This document shows positions 6,419 through 14,462 of a stretch of DNA of 64,000 nt, piece after piece. Source of the stretch: CAYSPT01 sp964432985 (GTDB lineage Bacteria > Muiribacteriota > CAYSPT01). The notes beneath the pieces were generated by a model. The model was not told the DNA's origin, searched no databases, and was given only the letters and a program-made list of their open reading frames with translations. Location of the stretch: contig CAYSPT010000019.1 in the NCBI GenBank assembly GCA_964432985.1, positions 17,971 through 81,970 on the forward strand. The letters run 5' to 3'. Every line of letters begins with the position of its first letter. The stretch's first letter is position 1. Both the position numbers and the translations under genes were made by a program.

Positions 6419-9312
6419 TGGCTCAACAGATGGCTGCACAGAGAAGAACGATGATACCGGCGCTGGTCGTGGGACTGGGAGGCACCGGGTACCGTGTACT
6501 GAAGTATATCAAGGAGAATTTCTTTAAAAGTGATTCTTTCGGCCACCAGATACCGAGCACCGTGCGATTAATTAGCATAGACACCGATCCCAATGAGGAA
6601 GTGGTGCCGGGGGCGGTCAAGCTGGAAGCCAGGGAGAAAGTCTACGTCACGGTCAAAACCGGGGAGCTGTTGACTAACCTGGAGCAGTACCCTGAAATCA
6701 AGAAATGGTTCCCGGCCCACCGGGTGAAGTTCACCGTGCAGTCGGGCGCCCGTCAGATTCGGGCCCTGGGCCGTCTGGCGCTGTTCAAGAACATCGATAC
6801 CATCGTGTCGGTCATCCAGGACGCTATCCTGGAAATAACCCAGAAAAAGCTGCTCAATGTGGCCGACGGCATCGCCCGCACCCCGGACGACGTGCCGGTC
6901 AACGTCTTCGTGGTGTCCTCCGTCAGCGGCGGCACCGGAAGCGGTATGCTGGTGGATATCGGATTCATCATCCGTGAAGTGTGCAGCCGCCTGGGGAAAA
7001 AGCAGCCCGAGATGCAGGCGTATTTCTTCCAACCCGACGCTTTCATCCAGGTGCCGCGCAACCAGATGGACCGGCTCACCGCCAACGGGGCTGCCGCTCT
7101 CAAAGAGCTCGATTTCTTCATGGAGAACATGGAGAAGTTCAACGTGGTCTACAGGGAGGGCGATTTCTTCATCAGCGATTCGGTCAGCCTGATGAAGCCG
7201 TACGACTTCGCCTACCTGGTGTCGGCGGTGGACATCTCCGAGCAGGCCACTCTGGAGAAGATAACCTGTGAGGGCATATACCACAGTATGGCCACCGAGC
7301 TGGCCAGGGATAACAAGTCATACCTGGCCAATGTTCCCACCCAGGCGTTCAAGCCCATAATCGGCGGCGAGTTCGCCGGCAAGTACACCAACTACAGCTC
7401 CCTGGGGGTTTCGTCGCTGGTCTTTCCCTACGAGCGGGTGCTGGAGATGTGCGCCAACCAGTTCGGCATGGAGATAATCGACGAGATCCTGGAAATGAAG
7501 AAGGATAAGAGCGATCCGAAGCCCTGGGAGAAAACCCTCAACGATTTCCTCACCGAGCAGCACCTCTACGACGAGAACAAGGACCTCAAGATCCTGGACC
7601 AGTTCAGCACGCTGTCGCAGGCCCGCAAGCTGACCTTTTCCCAGTATGGAGACGCGGGAGTCAATGAGCTGGGCGATGTGGTCTACAGCGATTTCAAGAG
7701 GGCGGAAAAATCCTGGAAAGACCTGATCAAGTTGATGCAGAAAAACAAGGACCAGATCGATCTCGTTTTCTGCAAGAACCTCACGGATACCCTGGGGGTG
7801 ATGATGGCGGACGCCGACCAGGGTGTCCGCTTCGCCCGCAAGTTCCTGGGCCGTCTCAGCGGCCAGATAGAGGAACTGAAGCGGCGGATGCAGAATGAAA
7901 AGAAAATCCACGAAAACAAGGAAAAGGTCTGTTCAGACCGCGCCTCCGTAGCCAATGCCAACATGAAGAAAGAGTGCAAGAAGTTCTTCCTGTTCCGCCG
8001 TAAATCCACGGTGATGGAATTTCTGCAGGAGTACATCGAGTGCGTCAACGCGGCGGGCATCCACGAGATAGAGGCGCAGCGCAGGATCATGACCCTGAAG
8101 TTCCTGATCAAAGCCTCCAAACAGATCCGCCACAACGAAAAAGACCTTCGGGACTTCGAGGATTACCTGGTTCTCCAGGGGGAAAAGTATAGCAAGGGAG
8201 GCATTCCCATCCACTTCGCCGGGGACCTTTTCGAAGAAGGGGAGAGCGACTGGCTGCTGAACGATTCCGTGGTGAACGTCGAGGACATGCGGCGTCTCTA
8301 CAGCCAGGCGGTGGGAGAAATCCAGAAGTACGAGTCGATCATCGTCGGAGCCGACAACCTTAACATGCACGAGAAATGGGGTTTTTACAACGACAACCGG
8401 CCTATCTTCGAGGATGCGATACTGAAATTCGGCCGTCGTCTGTTTACCGAGAAGCTGCAAGGCGTAACCCTGGAGAATTTCCTGGAAGAAAAGGGCCGGG
8501 TTACCGGGCAGGACGAGCTCAAGCTCGGCGGGGAGAACCTGGCCCTGGAATCGAAGCCGATGTGGAACCTGAACCAGAATCTCTACACCGGTTCGGTGGT
8601 CTTCATCAACCTGGTGGGGGTCGAGCACAAGGAAAAGACCCACATCCTGGACCACGTGGAAGGTATCCTGCAGGGTGACAGCAAACCGCAGCTGGTAACC
8701 ACCGGCGACCCGCACCGCGTCACCCTGGTTACCAGTGGGCACGGCGCGCCACTGTTTGCCGTGCGCGGAATATCGGCCTGGGAGCGCGAGTACGATCGCC
8801 TCAGAAAGATCGAGTTCCTCCACGCGGTCACCGAGCAGGAGTTCGGCATTCAGTGGGACGACTACCCCTTCCGGCCCATCCGAATCGAGATGGCGGAAGG
8901 AATCAAGTACTTCTCCCTGGGAAGCGCTCTGAACTTCATCCAGCAGGTCAAAGTAAAGGACAAAGTGCATTACTACTGTACCGTGGACAATACAGCCCCG
9001 GTGGTTCCCGAATCGAAGCAGGACACCTACCTGGGCAAGAACCGCATGCAGGCCTTCGAGCACTTCATGAAGACGCAGAGCGTCCGCAAGCTCAAGCACG
9101 CCATCGAGAAGGCCCTGGAAGACAAGGGCTCCTACGGCGAACAGATGGATTTCATCGAATCGGTGCACGTTCAGCTGTCGGCCTACTTCGAGCAGATCAC
9201 TAACGAGCAGTACCGCAGGTTCCTGGAAGTTGAGCTCAAGGCGCTGGCAGACGTGAAGAAGGCCATCGCCGAACTCAAGGAGAAGGACGATATCGAGAAG
9301 AGCATGATGTAG
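6418..9312 (+). CDS. tubulin-like GTPase-superfamily protein with intact signature
   Basis: A 964-residue protein with an intact tubulin/FtsZ signature GGTGSG at residues 171-176 and an N-terminal loop 'VVGLGGTGYRVLKYI' (residues 17-31). After the GTPase-like region come long helical segments (~430-620) with charged heptad-like stretches, and a C-terminal region also conserved in the neighbour ('LLNDSVV', 'TGDPHRVTLV', 'LGKNRMQAFEHF'). Known members of this large bacterial family are uncharacterised and have been proposed to act in membrane remodelling or as cytomotive filaments. Here it forms an isolated two-gene unit with its degenerate paralog; neither flank offers a functional hint. Start ATG is fixed by the 1-base overlap with the upstream stop. 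Confidence 0.85.
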   Translation: MAQQMAAQRRTMIPALVVGLGGTGYRVLKYIKENFFKSDSFGHQIPSTVRLISIDTDPNEEVVPGAVKLEAREKVYVTVKTGELLTNLEQYPEIKKWFPAHRVKFTVQSGARQIRALGRLALFKNIDTIVSVIQDAILEITQKKLLNVADGIARTPDDVPVNVFVVSSVSGGTGSGMLVDIGFIIREVCSRLGKKQPEMQAYFFQPDAFIQVPRNQMDRLTANGAAALKELDFFMENMEKFNVVYREGDFFISDSVSLMKPYDFAYLVSAVDISEQATLEKITCEGIYHSMATELARDNKSYLANVPTQAFKPIIGGEFAGKYTNYSSLGVSSLVFPYERVLEMCANQFGMEIIDEILEMKKDKSDPKPWEKTLNDFLTEQHLYDENKDLKILDQFSTLSQARKLTFSQYGDAGVNELGDVVYSDFKRAEKSWKDLIKLMQKNKDQIDLVFCKNLTDTLGVMMADADQGVRFARKFLGRLSGQIEELKRRMQNEKKIHENKEKVCSDRASVANANMKKECKKFFLFRRKSTVMEFLQEYIECVNAAGIHEIEAQRRIMTLKFLIKASKQIRHNEKDLRDFEDYLVLQGEKYSKGGIPIHFAGDLFEEGESDWLLNDSVVNVEDMRRLYSQAVGEIQKYESIIVGADNLNMHEKWGFYNDNRPIFEDAILKFGRRLFTEKLQGVTLENFLEEKGRVTGQDELKLGGENLALESKPMWNLNQNLYTGSVVFINLVGVEHKEKTHILDHVEGILQGDSKPQLVTTGDPHRVTLVTSGHGAPLFAVRGISAWEREYDRLRKIEFLHAVTEQEFGIQWDDYPFRPIRIEMAEGIKYFSLGSALNFIQQVKVKDKVHYYCTVDNTAPVVPESKQDTYLGKNRMQAFEHFMKTQSVRKLKHAIEKALEDKGSYGEQMDFIESVHVQLSAYFEQITNEQYRRFLEVELKALADVKKAIAELKEKDDIEKSMM

Positions 9313-9338
9313 GGTAACAATATTGTGACGGGGCGACC

Positions 9339-9932
9339 CTAACGAAGATTCCATTCTTCAAGCGTGGTGAATCCGTCGCCATCGAACCTGGTCAGGGTCA
9401 GCCTGTTCATGGTGATATCGCCTGGTAGGCGCAACGATTTGGCAATCGCCAGGTACCTCTGATTCATTGATGCAAACCGTTCGGCCTCGAAAGATCCCAC
9501 CGCGGCGATATGCGGTATCTGGTCACCGGGTCCGAAATCTCTGGCAACCGCTCCCCCCTTGCGTAAGAGACGGTCCAGGTTGTTGTATAAGGCCAGGAAT
9601 GAACCACTGCGTTTCACCGTCCAGCAAAAGGAAAATTGCTCATTTCCCATCCCCCAGAACAGGACCAGGTCATCTAGTGGCAGCGTAATAAGCGTAATCC
9701 GGGACGGCATTTCCAGGTGTGAATTCAGTGACTCGGCCAGCGACAGTCCGGATAAAGAGGGCAGAGAAAAATAATGGACCGTCAGGTGGGGATTGCTGCA
9801 GGCATGGTCTTCACTTCCGGTTAGCGTTTGGGATAGTTTCCTGGCCGCTGCCCGAAGCTTTGCTTCTGCCTCGGGAGACGGGAATAACACCAGATAATGT
9901 TTCGTGACCTCGTCGTCTTGCATTGCTTTCAT
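9339..9932 (-). CDS. 2H phosphoesterase / 2'-5' RNA ligase-like protein
   Basis: Small soluble protein of the two-histidine phosphoesterase superfamily (LigT/ThpR-like). The first motif is 'NPHLTVHYF' (HxT) and the second 'IPHIAAVGSF' (HxA in place of HxT/S), about 100 residues apart, as expected for the bilobed fold. Family members hydrolyse 2',3'-cyclic or 2'-5' phosphodiester bonds in RNA or nucleotides. The Ala in the second motif may weaken activity. The frame opens at a TTG at 9959; I prefer the ATG at 9932 (or 9923). It is convergent with the tubulin-like operon and stands alone. Confidence 0.65.
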   Translation of the reverse strand: MKAMQDDEVTKHYLVLFPSPEAEAKLRAAARKLSQTLTGSEDHACSNPHLTVHYFSLPSLSGLSLAESLNSHLEMPSRITLITLPLDDLVLFWGMGNEQFSFCWTVKRSGSFLALYNNLDRLLRKGGAVARDFGPGDQIPHIAAVGSFEAERFASMNQRYLAIAKSLRLPGDITMNRLTLTRFDGDGFTTLEEWNLR

Positions 9933-10019
9933 CGTATAACAGGCGAAGCTTTGATGCAAGGTGAGCGACCAGGGGGATTATACCAGATCTGATGTACGGG
10001 AACAGTATGCCTGTTCATT

Positions 10020-10043
10020 GGTTGTAACAAATTTGTTACAACC
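10020..10043. promoter_or_regulatory. perfect 24-bp palindrome
   Basis: The 12-base half GGTTGTAACAAA is followed directly by its exact inverse. It lies in the gap between the 2H phosphoesterase gene and the nucleobase permease gene. No T-tract follows, so an operator for a dimeric repressor is more likely than a terminator. Which gene it controls is unknown. Confidence 0.6.
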
Positions 10044-10163
10044 CCACATAACGAACATATATCCGCGCAAGCGCGCGCTGGTTGTTGCCGATAAAACCAT
10101 ACGAAACTCCCGCGAAACAGTCGCCCTAATCGGTCGTGCATGCTCCGGCCGAATGATTATCTC

Positions 10164-10202
10164 TTGAATAGAATCCAATGGTGATGCATAATAGTGTTAT
10201 GC
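10164..10202 (+). promoter_or_regulatory. promoter with overlapping inverted repeat, nucleobase permease gene
   Basis: The -35 TTGAAT (10164-10169), 17-base spacer and -10 CATAAT (10187-10192) point at the permease gene. An inverted repeat GCATAA-N5-TTATGC (10186-10202) covers the -10 and the start site, which fits a repressor site. No purine riboswitch is visible in the ~75-base leader. Confidence 0.55.
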
Positions 10203-10273
10203 AAAGATGATTCCAGGTCCGGAAAAGGGGTGATCGAAGCCGCTCGTTGGGAGCCCTTGCGGGCGGTTCTTCC

Positions 10274-11572
10274 ATGGATATTCGCTATACGTACGATGAC
10301 AGACCACCGTTGTGGCAGGCGGTGATACTGGCGGTACAGCACATCCTGGCGGCGTTTAACGGCATCATAGCCGTGCCGCTGGTGGTGGGGGGAGCGTTGG
10401 CTCTCGGGACAGAGCACGCGGCCTACTACGTCAGCGCCGCCATCTTCTGCGCCGGTGTGGCCACGGTCATCCAGACCAGCGGATGGTTCGGTGTCGGATC
10501 GCGGCAGCCGTGCGTGATGGGCACCGACTTCACCTTCGTCGGCCCATCGATAGCGGTGGGAACGAAGTTCGGGATGGCCGGGCTGATGACGGCCACCCTG
10601 TTCGGGAGCCTGGTGGAGGTTTTCGCCGGGTTCTTCCTCTCATCGATCAAGAAACTGTTCCCAAGGGTAGTGACATCGGCGGTAATAACCCTGATCGGCT
10701 TGACCCTCATACCGGTGGCGGTGGACTGGAGCGCCGGGGGATTCGGTGCCCCCGATTACGGGAGCTATCTCAACCTGGGAATCGCTCTCTTCGTGGTGGC
10801 GGTCATCGTGGTGCTCAACTCGCTTCCCAGCGCCTTCGTGAAAACCAGCGCTGTTTTCCTGGGAATGGTGACCGGGTATGTACTGTGTATTCTGCTCGGC
10901 AAACTCAGCTTTGCTCCCATCTGCCAGGCGTCCTGGTTCTGCCTGCCGAAACCGTTTTACTTCGGTTTCGCGTTTCACCCGGGTGCGCTGTTCCCCATCG
11001 TGGTGGTGTACATAGTCACCACTATAGAGACCATCGGTGACCTGACCGCCATCGGAGAGGTGTCGGGAAAACCAGTCACTGACGGGGAGCTCAAGGCGGG
11101 AGTGCTGGCCGACGGAGTCGGAAGCGCCATCGGTGCGGCCTTGGGCGGCGGCGCCAACACGTCGTTTTCACAGAACGTGGGCATCATTCCCGTGACCGGT
11201 GTGGCCAGCCGTTACGTGGTGAAGATTGCGGGAGTGCTCCTGGTGGTCCTGGGGCTCTGCCCGAAGCTCGGGTGCCTGGTTTCCATGATGCCTCCTCCCG
11301 TCCTGGGGGGTGCCGGTTTGATTATGTTCGGCATGGTGGCGGTGGCCGGGATGTCCGCCCTGCGCGACGTCACCATGAACGCCCGTAACATGCTGGTCTT
11401 TACCCTGTCTCTGGTTTCCGGGCTGGGTGTGGTCATGCGTCCCGACGTGCTGCAGCACGTACCGGAAACGGTGCGGCTGCTCCTGTCTTCGGGAATTACT
11501 ACAGGCACTCTAGTGGCGGTGGTACTGAATCTTTCTCTCCCCGAAGGCGGTAATGTCGGCATGGAACGATAA
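10274..11572 (+). CDS. nucleobase:cation symporter-2 family permease (uracil/xanthine type)
   Basis: Inner-membrane transporter of the NCS2 (UraA/XanQ) family with about 12-14 hydrophobic segments. Family marks: the N-terminal 'AVQHILAAFNGIIAVPLVVGGAL', written here only as the conserved QH...P pattern (residues ~20-40), 'GTDFTFVGP' in the middle, 'ETIGDLTAIGE' (the conserved Glu in TM8) and 'GGGANTSFSQNVGIIPVTGVASR' (the conserved Asn/Thr-rich loop). The Q-N-V-G-x-I pattern fits NCS2. It probably imports uracil, xanthine or uric acid with protons or Na+; the substrate cannot be read with confidence. A TTG at 10247 is in frame, but the ATG at 10274 begins a sequence typical of the family. Confidence 0.85.
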   Translation: MDIRYTYDDRPPLWQAVILAVQHILAAFNGIIAVPLVVGGALALGTEHAAYYVSAAIFCAGVATVIQTSGWFGVGSRQPCVMGTDFTFVGPSIAVGTKFGMAGLMTATLFGSLVEVFAGFFLSSIKKLFPRVVTSAVITLIGLTLIPVAVDWSAGGFGAPDYGSYLNLGIALFVVAVIVVLNSLPSAFVKTSAVFLGMVTGYVLCILLGKLSFAPICQASWFCLPKPFYFGFAFHPGALFPIVVVYIVTTIETIGDLTAIGEVSGKPVTDGELKAGVLADGVGSAIGAALGGGANTSFSQNVGIIPVTGVASRYVVKIAGVLLVVLGLCPKLGCLVSMMPPPVLGGAGLIMFGMVAVAGMSALRDVTMNARNMLVFTLSLVSGLGVVMRPDVLQHVPETVRLLLSSGITTGTLVAVVLNLSLPEGGNVGMER

Positions 11573-11647
11573 TTTGCTTTCTGGTGGACGTAGGTGCCGT
11601 GAGTGACCTGAAAGCTGGCCGCGTAGCATACTATGAAAAAGCCTGGA

Positions 11648-12280
11648 TTACAGCTTTCGGTTTTTCCTCATCATCCGCTCTATCTCATCCAGGTGGGTTG
11701 CGTGGCATCCGGGGCAGGAGTGCAGGTAATCCGGAGGATAAGTCCTTTCACTGAGCAGTTCGGTGACGACGCAGTCCCGGCAGATGTCGGTTTCGCACTT
11801 CCAGCATGTTCTGAACATCTCATGGTGGCTCCGGCCTTTGTACCGGATGTCTTTGCCGCACTCCGGGCAGGTGTAAAAACCGCGGTACCGGGCCATCAGC
11901 ACCCTGTACTTTTCCCGGGCCTCTTCGGTGTCTCGGCAGTTGTCGCACAAGCGGATCTCATCGTCTGATGAAGTGTACATGGAAGTGGAGCAGTCGTCCC
12001 GGTAGCAAACATATTCTCCGCACAGGTTGCAGGTCACCCGGTGGCTTATAATATCCGGGTGGGTGTGGTGCCCGGTGGGACCCGGCCAATAGAATCCCCT
12101 ATCACAGAGGTAGCAGCGATACTTCTCCGGGGGTTTTGTCTCCACCGGTTTGTTCCCGGGCGGTGGTGGCGGTTCCACTGTGTGTCCGCGGCAGGCCAGG
12201 CGGTACTTCTCGCAAATACTCTGTTTGACACCGCAGAGCAGACATTCGCCATCTTTGAACTCATGCTTGTAATCAGCCAT
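11648..12280 (-). CDS. multi-zinc-finger protein of unknown function
   Basis: About 210 residues with six or more Cys pairs arranged as zinc knuckles: 'CLLCG', 'CYLCDRGF', 'CNLCGEYVC', 'CDNC', 'CPECGKDI', 'CWKCETDICRDC' and 'CPGCHATH'. His residues near several pairs could complete the sites. A Pro-rich linker (PPPPPGNKP) separates the first knuckle from the rest. I do not recognise the family; RING- or rubredoxin-like folds are possible. The frame is open to 12472, but the start at ATG 12280 (MADYKHEFKDGE) avoids overlap with the divergent gene and begins directly before the first zinc site. No clear ribosome binding site is visible. Confidence 0.6.
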   Translation of the reverse strand: MADYKHEFKDGECLLCGVKQSICEKYRLACRGHTVEPPPPPGNKPVETKPPEKYRCYLCDRGFYWPGPTGHHTHPDIISHRVTCNLCGEYVCYRDDCSTSMYTSSDDEIRLCDNCRDTEEAREKYRVLMARYRGFYTCPECGKDIRYKGRSHHEMFRTCWKCETDICRDCVVTELLSERTYPPDYLHSCPGCHATHLDEIERMMRKNRKL

Positions 12281-12446
12281 GCAATCAGGATAACAGCAGG
12301 AGCAACCTGGGGTCAAAACAGGATTCGAAGAATAGTAGAAGGCAGCTCTCCCAGTTACACAAAGCACTTGCCCGGCAATGTCTTTTCTGGTAATAGTGTG
12401 TCCATGGATACCATGTTGCTGCGGTCGTGGGGAAATGAGAAGACGG

Positions 12447-13256
12447 ATGAATGAATTTTCGAAGAAGTTCATACAGGCACTGGTGGAACTCTACCCCGAG
12501 TGGACCGCCTGTGTGAAGCCCTACCGCAGGGGGAGGGGGGCCCCGGCCGAACATATCGTGCTGACGGTCCCCGCACCGACAGATGGGGGCAGGGAAGAAC
12601 TGATAGTATCCACCGCGGGCGACGTGGTCACCGTGTCCTTCGACCGTTTCACAACCGTGTTCAGCCCGCAAGATGTAACAGTGCACGAGGAGACCATCCG
12701 GGACTCTCTGGAGTGCATCCAGGGCCTGGTCAGAGAAGAAACGGCAGTATTGATCAGGAAACGCGACGGCGTCTGGGAATCGGAAATCCTGGCTGATCCG
12801 GATGAGGAAATCAAGGAACTCACCGGCTATCACTATTATGTGCGTTCCTGGGCGGGGACATTCAACACCGACTGTCTGAGCTTGGTAGACAGAATCCCGT
12901 GGCTGTTCAGGAACGCTTCGGCCGTTCCCAGAAAAGATTATGTTATCGGCCTGTGCCCGGTGGCCGTGTCATTGATCTTGAGCCGCCTGGGACGCATGCA
13001 GGTCCTGTATCTGGATGATCCCGGCACCTATTTCTGGGGAACATGGATGGATTACTGTTTCTATTCCTTGCGCTGGTTCGGGGCATACCCACTGGTATTC
13101 TTTGCTCTGGCGCTGGTGGTGGTCATATCGCTGCGTTTCGATCCAAAAGGACCGCTTAACCGGGTGCAGTGGTGCGTACAGCGGATGATGGTCCTCCTGG
13201 TGGTGTGGCTGGTCAGCGCCGTGTTGTCGCTCTATTATGTTATCTTCACCATTTGA
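12447..13256 (+). CDS. membrane-anchored protein of unknown function
   Basis: I do not recognise this gene. From the ATG at 12447 the protein has ~269 residues: a soluble N-terminal part of ~190 residues rich in charged and aromatic residues, then two or three hydrophobic segments in the last ~90 residues ('VIGLCPVAVSLIL', 'YPLVFFALALVVVISL', 'MMVLLVVWLVSAVLSLYYVIF'). This suggests a C-terminally anchored protein with a cytoplasmic domain. In-frame ATGs at 12378 and 12435 are alternative starts. It is divergent from the zinc-finger gene and convergent with the cyclic-nucleotide-binding gene. Confidence 0.6.
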   Translation: MNEFSKKFIQALVELYPEWTACVKPYRRGRGAPAEHIVLTVPAPTDGGREELIVSTAGDVVTVSFDRFTTVFSPQDVTVHEETIRDSLECIQGLVREETAVLIRKRDGVWESEILADPDEEIKELTGYHYYVRSWAGTFNTDCLSLVDRIPWLFRNASAVPRKDYVIGLCPVAVSLILSRLGRMQVLYLDDPGTYFWGTWMDYCFYSLRWFGAYPLVFFALALVVVISLRFDPKGPLNRVQWCVQRMMVLLVVWLVSAVLSLYYVIFTI

Positions 13257-13303
13257 CAGCTGCAGGCTGCCAAAGCAGAATGGTGTGTGAGCCTGGCAGG
13301 GTT

Positions 13304-14350
13304 CTATAAAAACGTGATGTTGTTTTCATCGACGTTGCGCTTGCTCTTCTGGAAACCCATTGATTCATGAATTCTGATCTTTGTGGAGAGCAGCTCTCTG
13401 GTGAGAATATCCAGGTAGGCTCCCAGGTGCCTGATGATGCACATGTAGAGCACGCTGAGTTGCTTGCATTTCGATGTTTCCATGGCGTCAATATTCTTTT
13501 CCCAAAAGGCATATAGAATAACCGGGGAAAGCGATTTGACCTCCGCTGATCTCAGGCCGTGGTCGAGAAATGCCAGCTCCCCGAACAAGCAGCCGGCAGT
13601 GATAAACTTCACCACCCCGGTAGCCCCTCCCGGCAGGTGTTTTCTGACCACAGCTTTTCCTTTAGCCAGGATGTAGAAGTCGCGCTTTTTGCCGCCCTCC
13701 GGAACGATTATCTCCCCTTGTCCCAGCGATAAACATTCACTAAAAAATTTGAGCATTTCGATGGTTTTATCGTCCAGCGGCTTGGCGATCAGGGCGTCGG
13801 GATGCTTTTTGAAGGTGTCAATCTCCACTCTTTCTTTGTCTTCAATGGTGCTGGCTATCCCCCGGGCAAACAGAAACTGCTCGGTAACCTGCCTGACTCT
13901 CCGGCTCAGGTGGCGTCCGATGGCTCTGAGCAGGGCCAGGCCGGACAGAGGCTCCTTTTCCAGCAGTATTTTGAAGTAATCGCGGGTTATCACGTAGGCA
14001 ATGACTTCTTCGCGGGCCACCGCCGTGGTCGAGTGCCCTTCGGAGCTCAGCAGCCCCGCTTCACCGCAGCATTCGCCGGCTTCTATGGTTGACAGGACAA
14101 ACTGCTTGCCGGTTGAATCGAATCCGATGATATCTACTATACCCTTTTGGATAATGTAGAATTTGCTTCCCCAGCTTCCCTTTTTGTAGATATTCGTCTT
14201 CTTATCGAACAGCTGGGTCATGCAGATTTCAGCGATAGGTTCGAGAATATCCGGTGCAATCCCATCAAACAATGGGATCTGCATCAGAGCTGAGCCAACA
14301 GCCAAAACCGGTTCCTCCCTTGTTTTTGGGATGAAAAAGTGGTGGTACAC
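13304..14350 (-). CDS. protein with two cyclic-nucleotide-binding (cNMP) domains
   Basis: 348 residues containing two CAP_ED-type beta-barrel domains: residues ~25-140 ('LMQIPLFDGIAPDILEPIAE', 'GIVDIIG...', 'AGECCGEAGLLS') and ~195-310 ('FSECLSLGQGEIIVPEGG', 'CLFGELAFLDHG'). The phosphate-binding cassette is FGELAF in the second and CGEAGL in the first; the usual following RxA/S is incomplete (ST-TTAVA and RSAEV), so ligand binding is likely but not certain. No helix-turn-helix follows the second barrel; only ~35 residues remain, so it is not an ordinary CRP regulator. The start is GTG at 14350, inside an inverted repeat. The gene stands alone. Confidence 0.75.
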   Translation of the reverse strand: MYHHFFIPKTREEPVLAVGSALMQIPLFDGIAPDILEPIAEICMTQLFDKKTNIYKKGSWGSKFYIIQKGIVDIIGFDSTGKQFVLSTIEAGECCGEAGLLSSEGHSTTAVAREEVIAYVITRDYFKILLEKEPLSGLALLRAIGRHLSRRVRQVTEQFLFARGIASTIEDKERVEIDTFKKHPDALIAKPLDDKTIEMLKFFSECLSLGQGEIIVPEGGKKRDFYILAKGKAVVRKHLPGGATGVVKFITAGCLFGELAFLDHGLRSAEVKSLSPVILYAFWEKNIDAMETSKCKQLSVLYMCIIRHLGAYLDILTRELLSTKIRIHESMGFQKSKRNVDENNITFL

Positions 14351-14371
14351 TCTTTAAACTAAGTGTACCAC
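14342..14371. promoter_or_regulatory. inverted repeat covering the start codon of the cNMP-binding gene
   Basis: GTGGTACACT (14342-14351) and its exact inverse AGTGTACCAC (14362-14371) are separated by 10 bases. The GTG start (14350-14348) lies within one arm, so this is either an operator at the gene start or a hairpin that hides the start in the mRNA. Just upstream (14372-14405) an imperfect 18-bp direct repeat begins ATATACT. Confidence 0.5.
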
Positions 14372-14462
14372 ATATACTAGATAGGCCAAATATACTGGAT
14401 AGACCTACACCTGGTAATTGATGCAAAATTATCTGCCGATTATGCTTATCTGGGGATTATAT

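Noticed and set aside
7933..9354. Long minus-strand open frame (473 codons) over the second tubulin-like gene
   Set aside because: It mirrors the codon structure of the sense gene; the sense protein is homologous to its neighbour and holds the GGTGSG signature.
10020..10043. 24-bp palindrome as a transcription terminator
   Set aside because: It has no loop and no T-tract on either side.
10193..10273. Purine riboswitch before the nucleobase permease gene
   Set aside because: The leader is only ~75 bases and has none of the conserved junction sequence of the purine aptamer.
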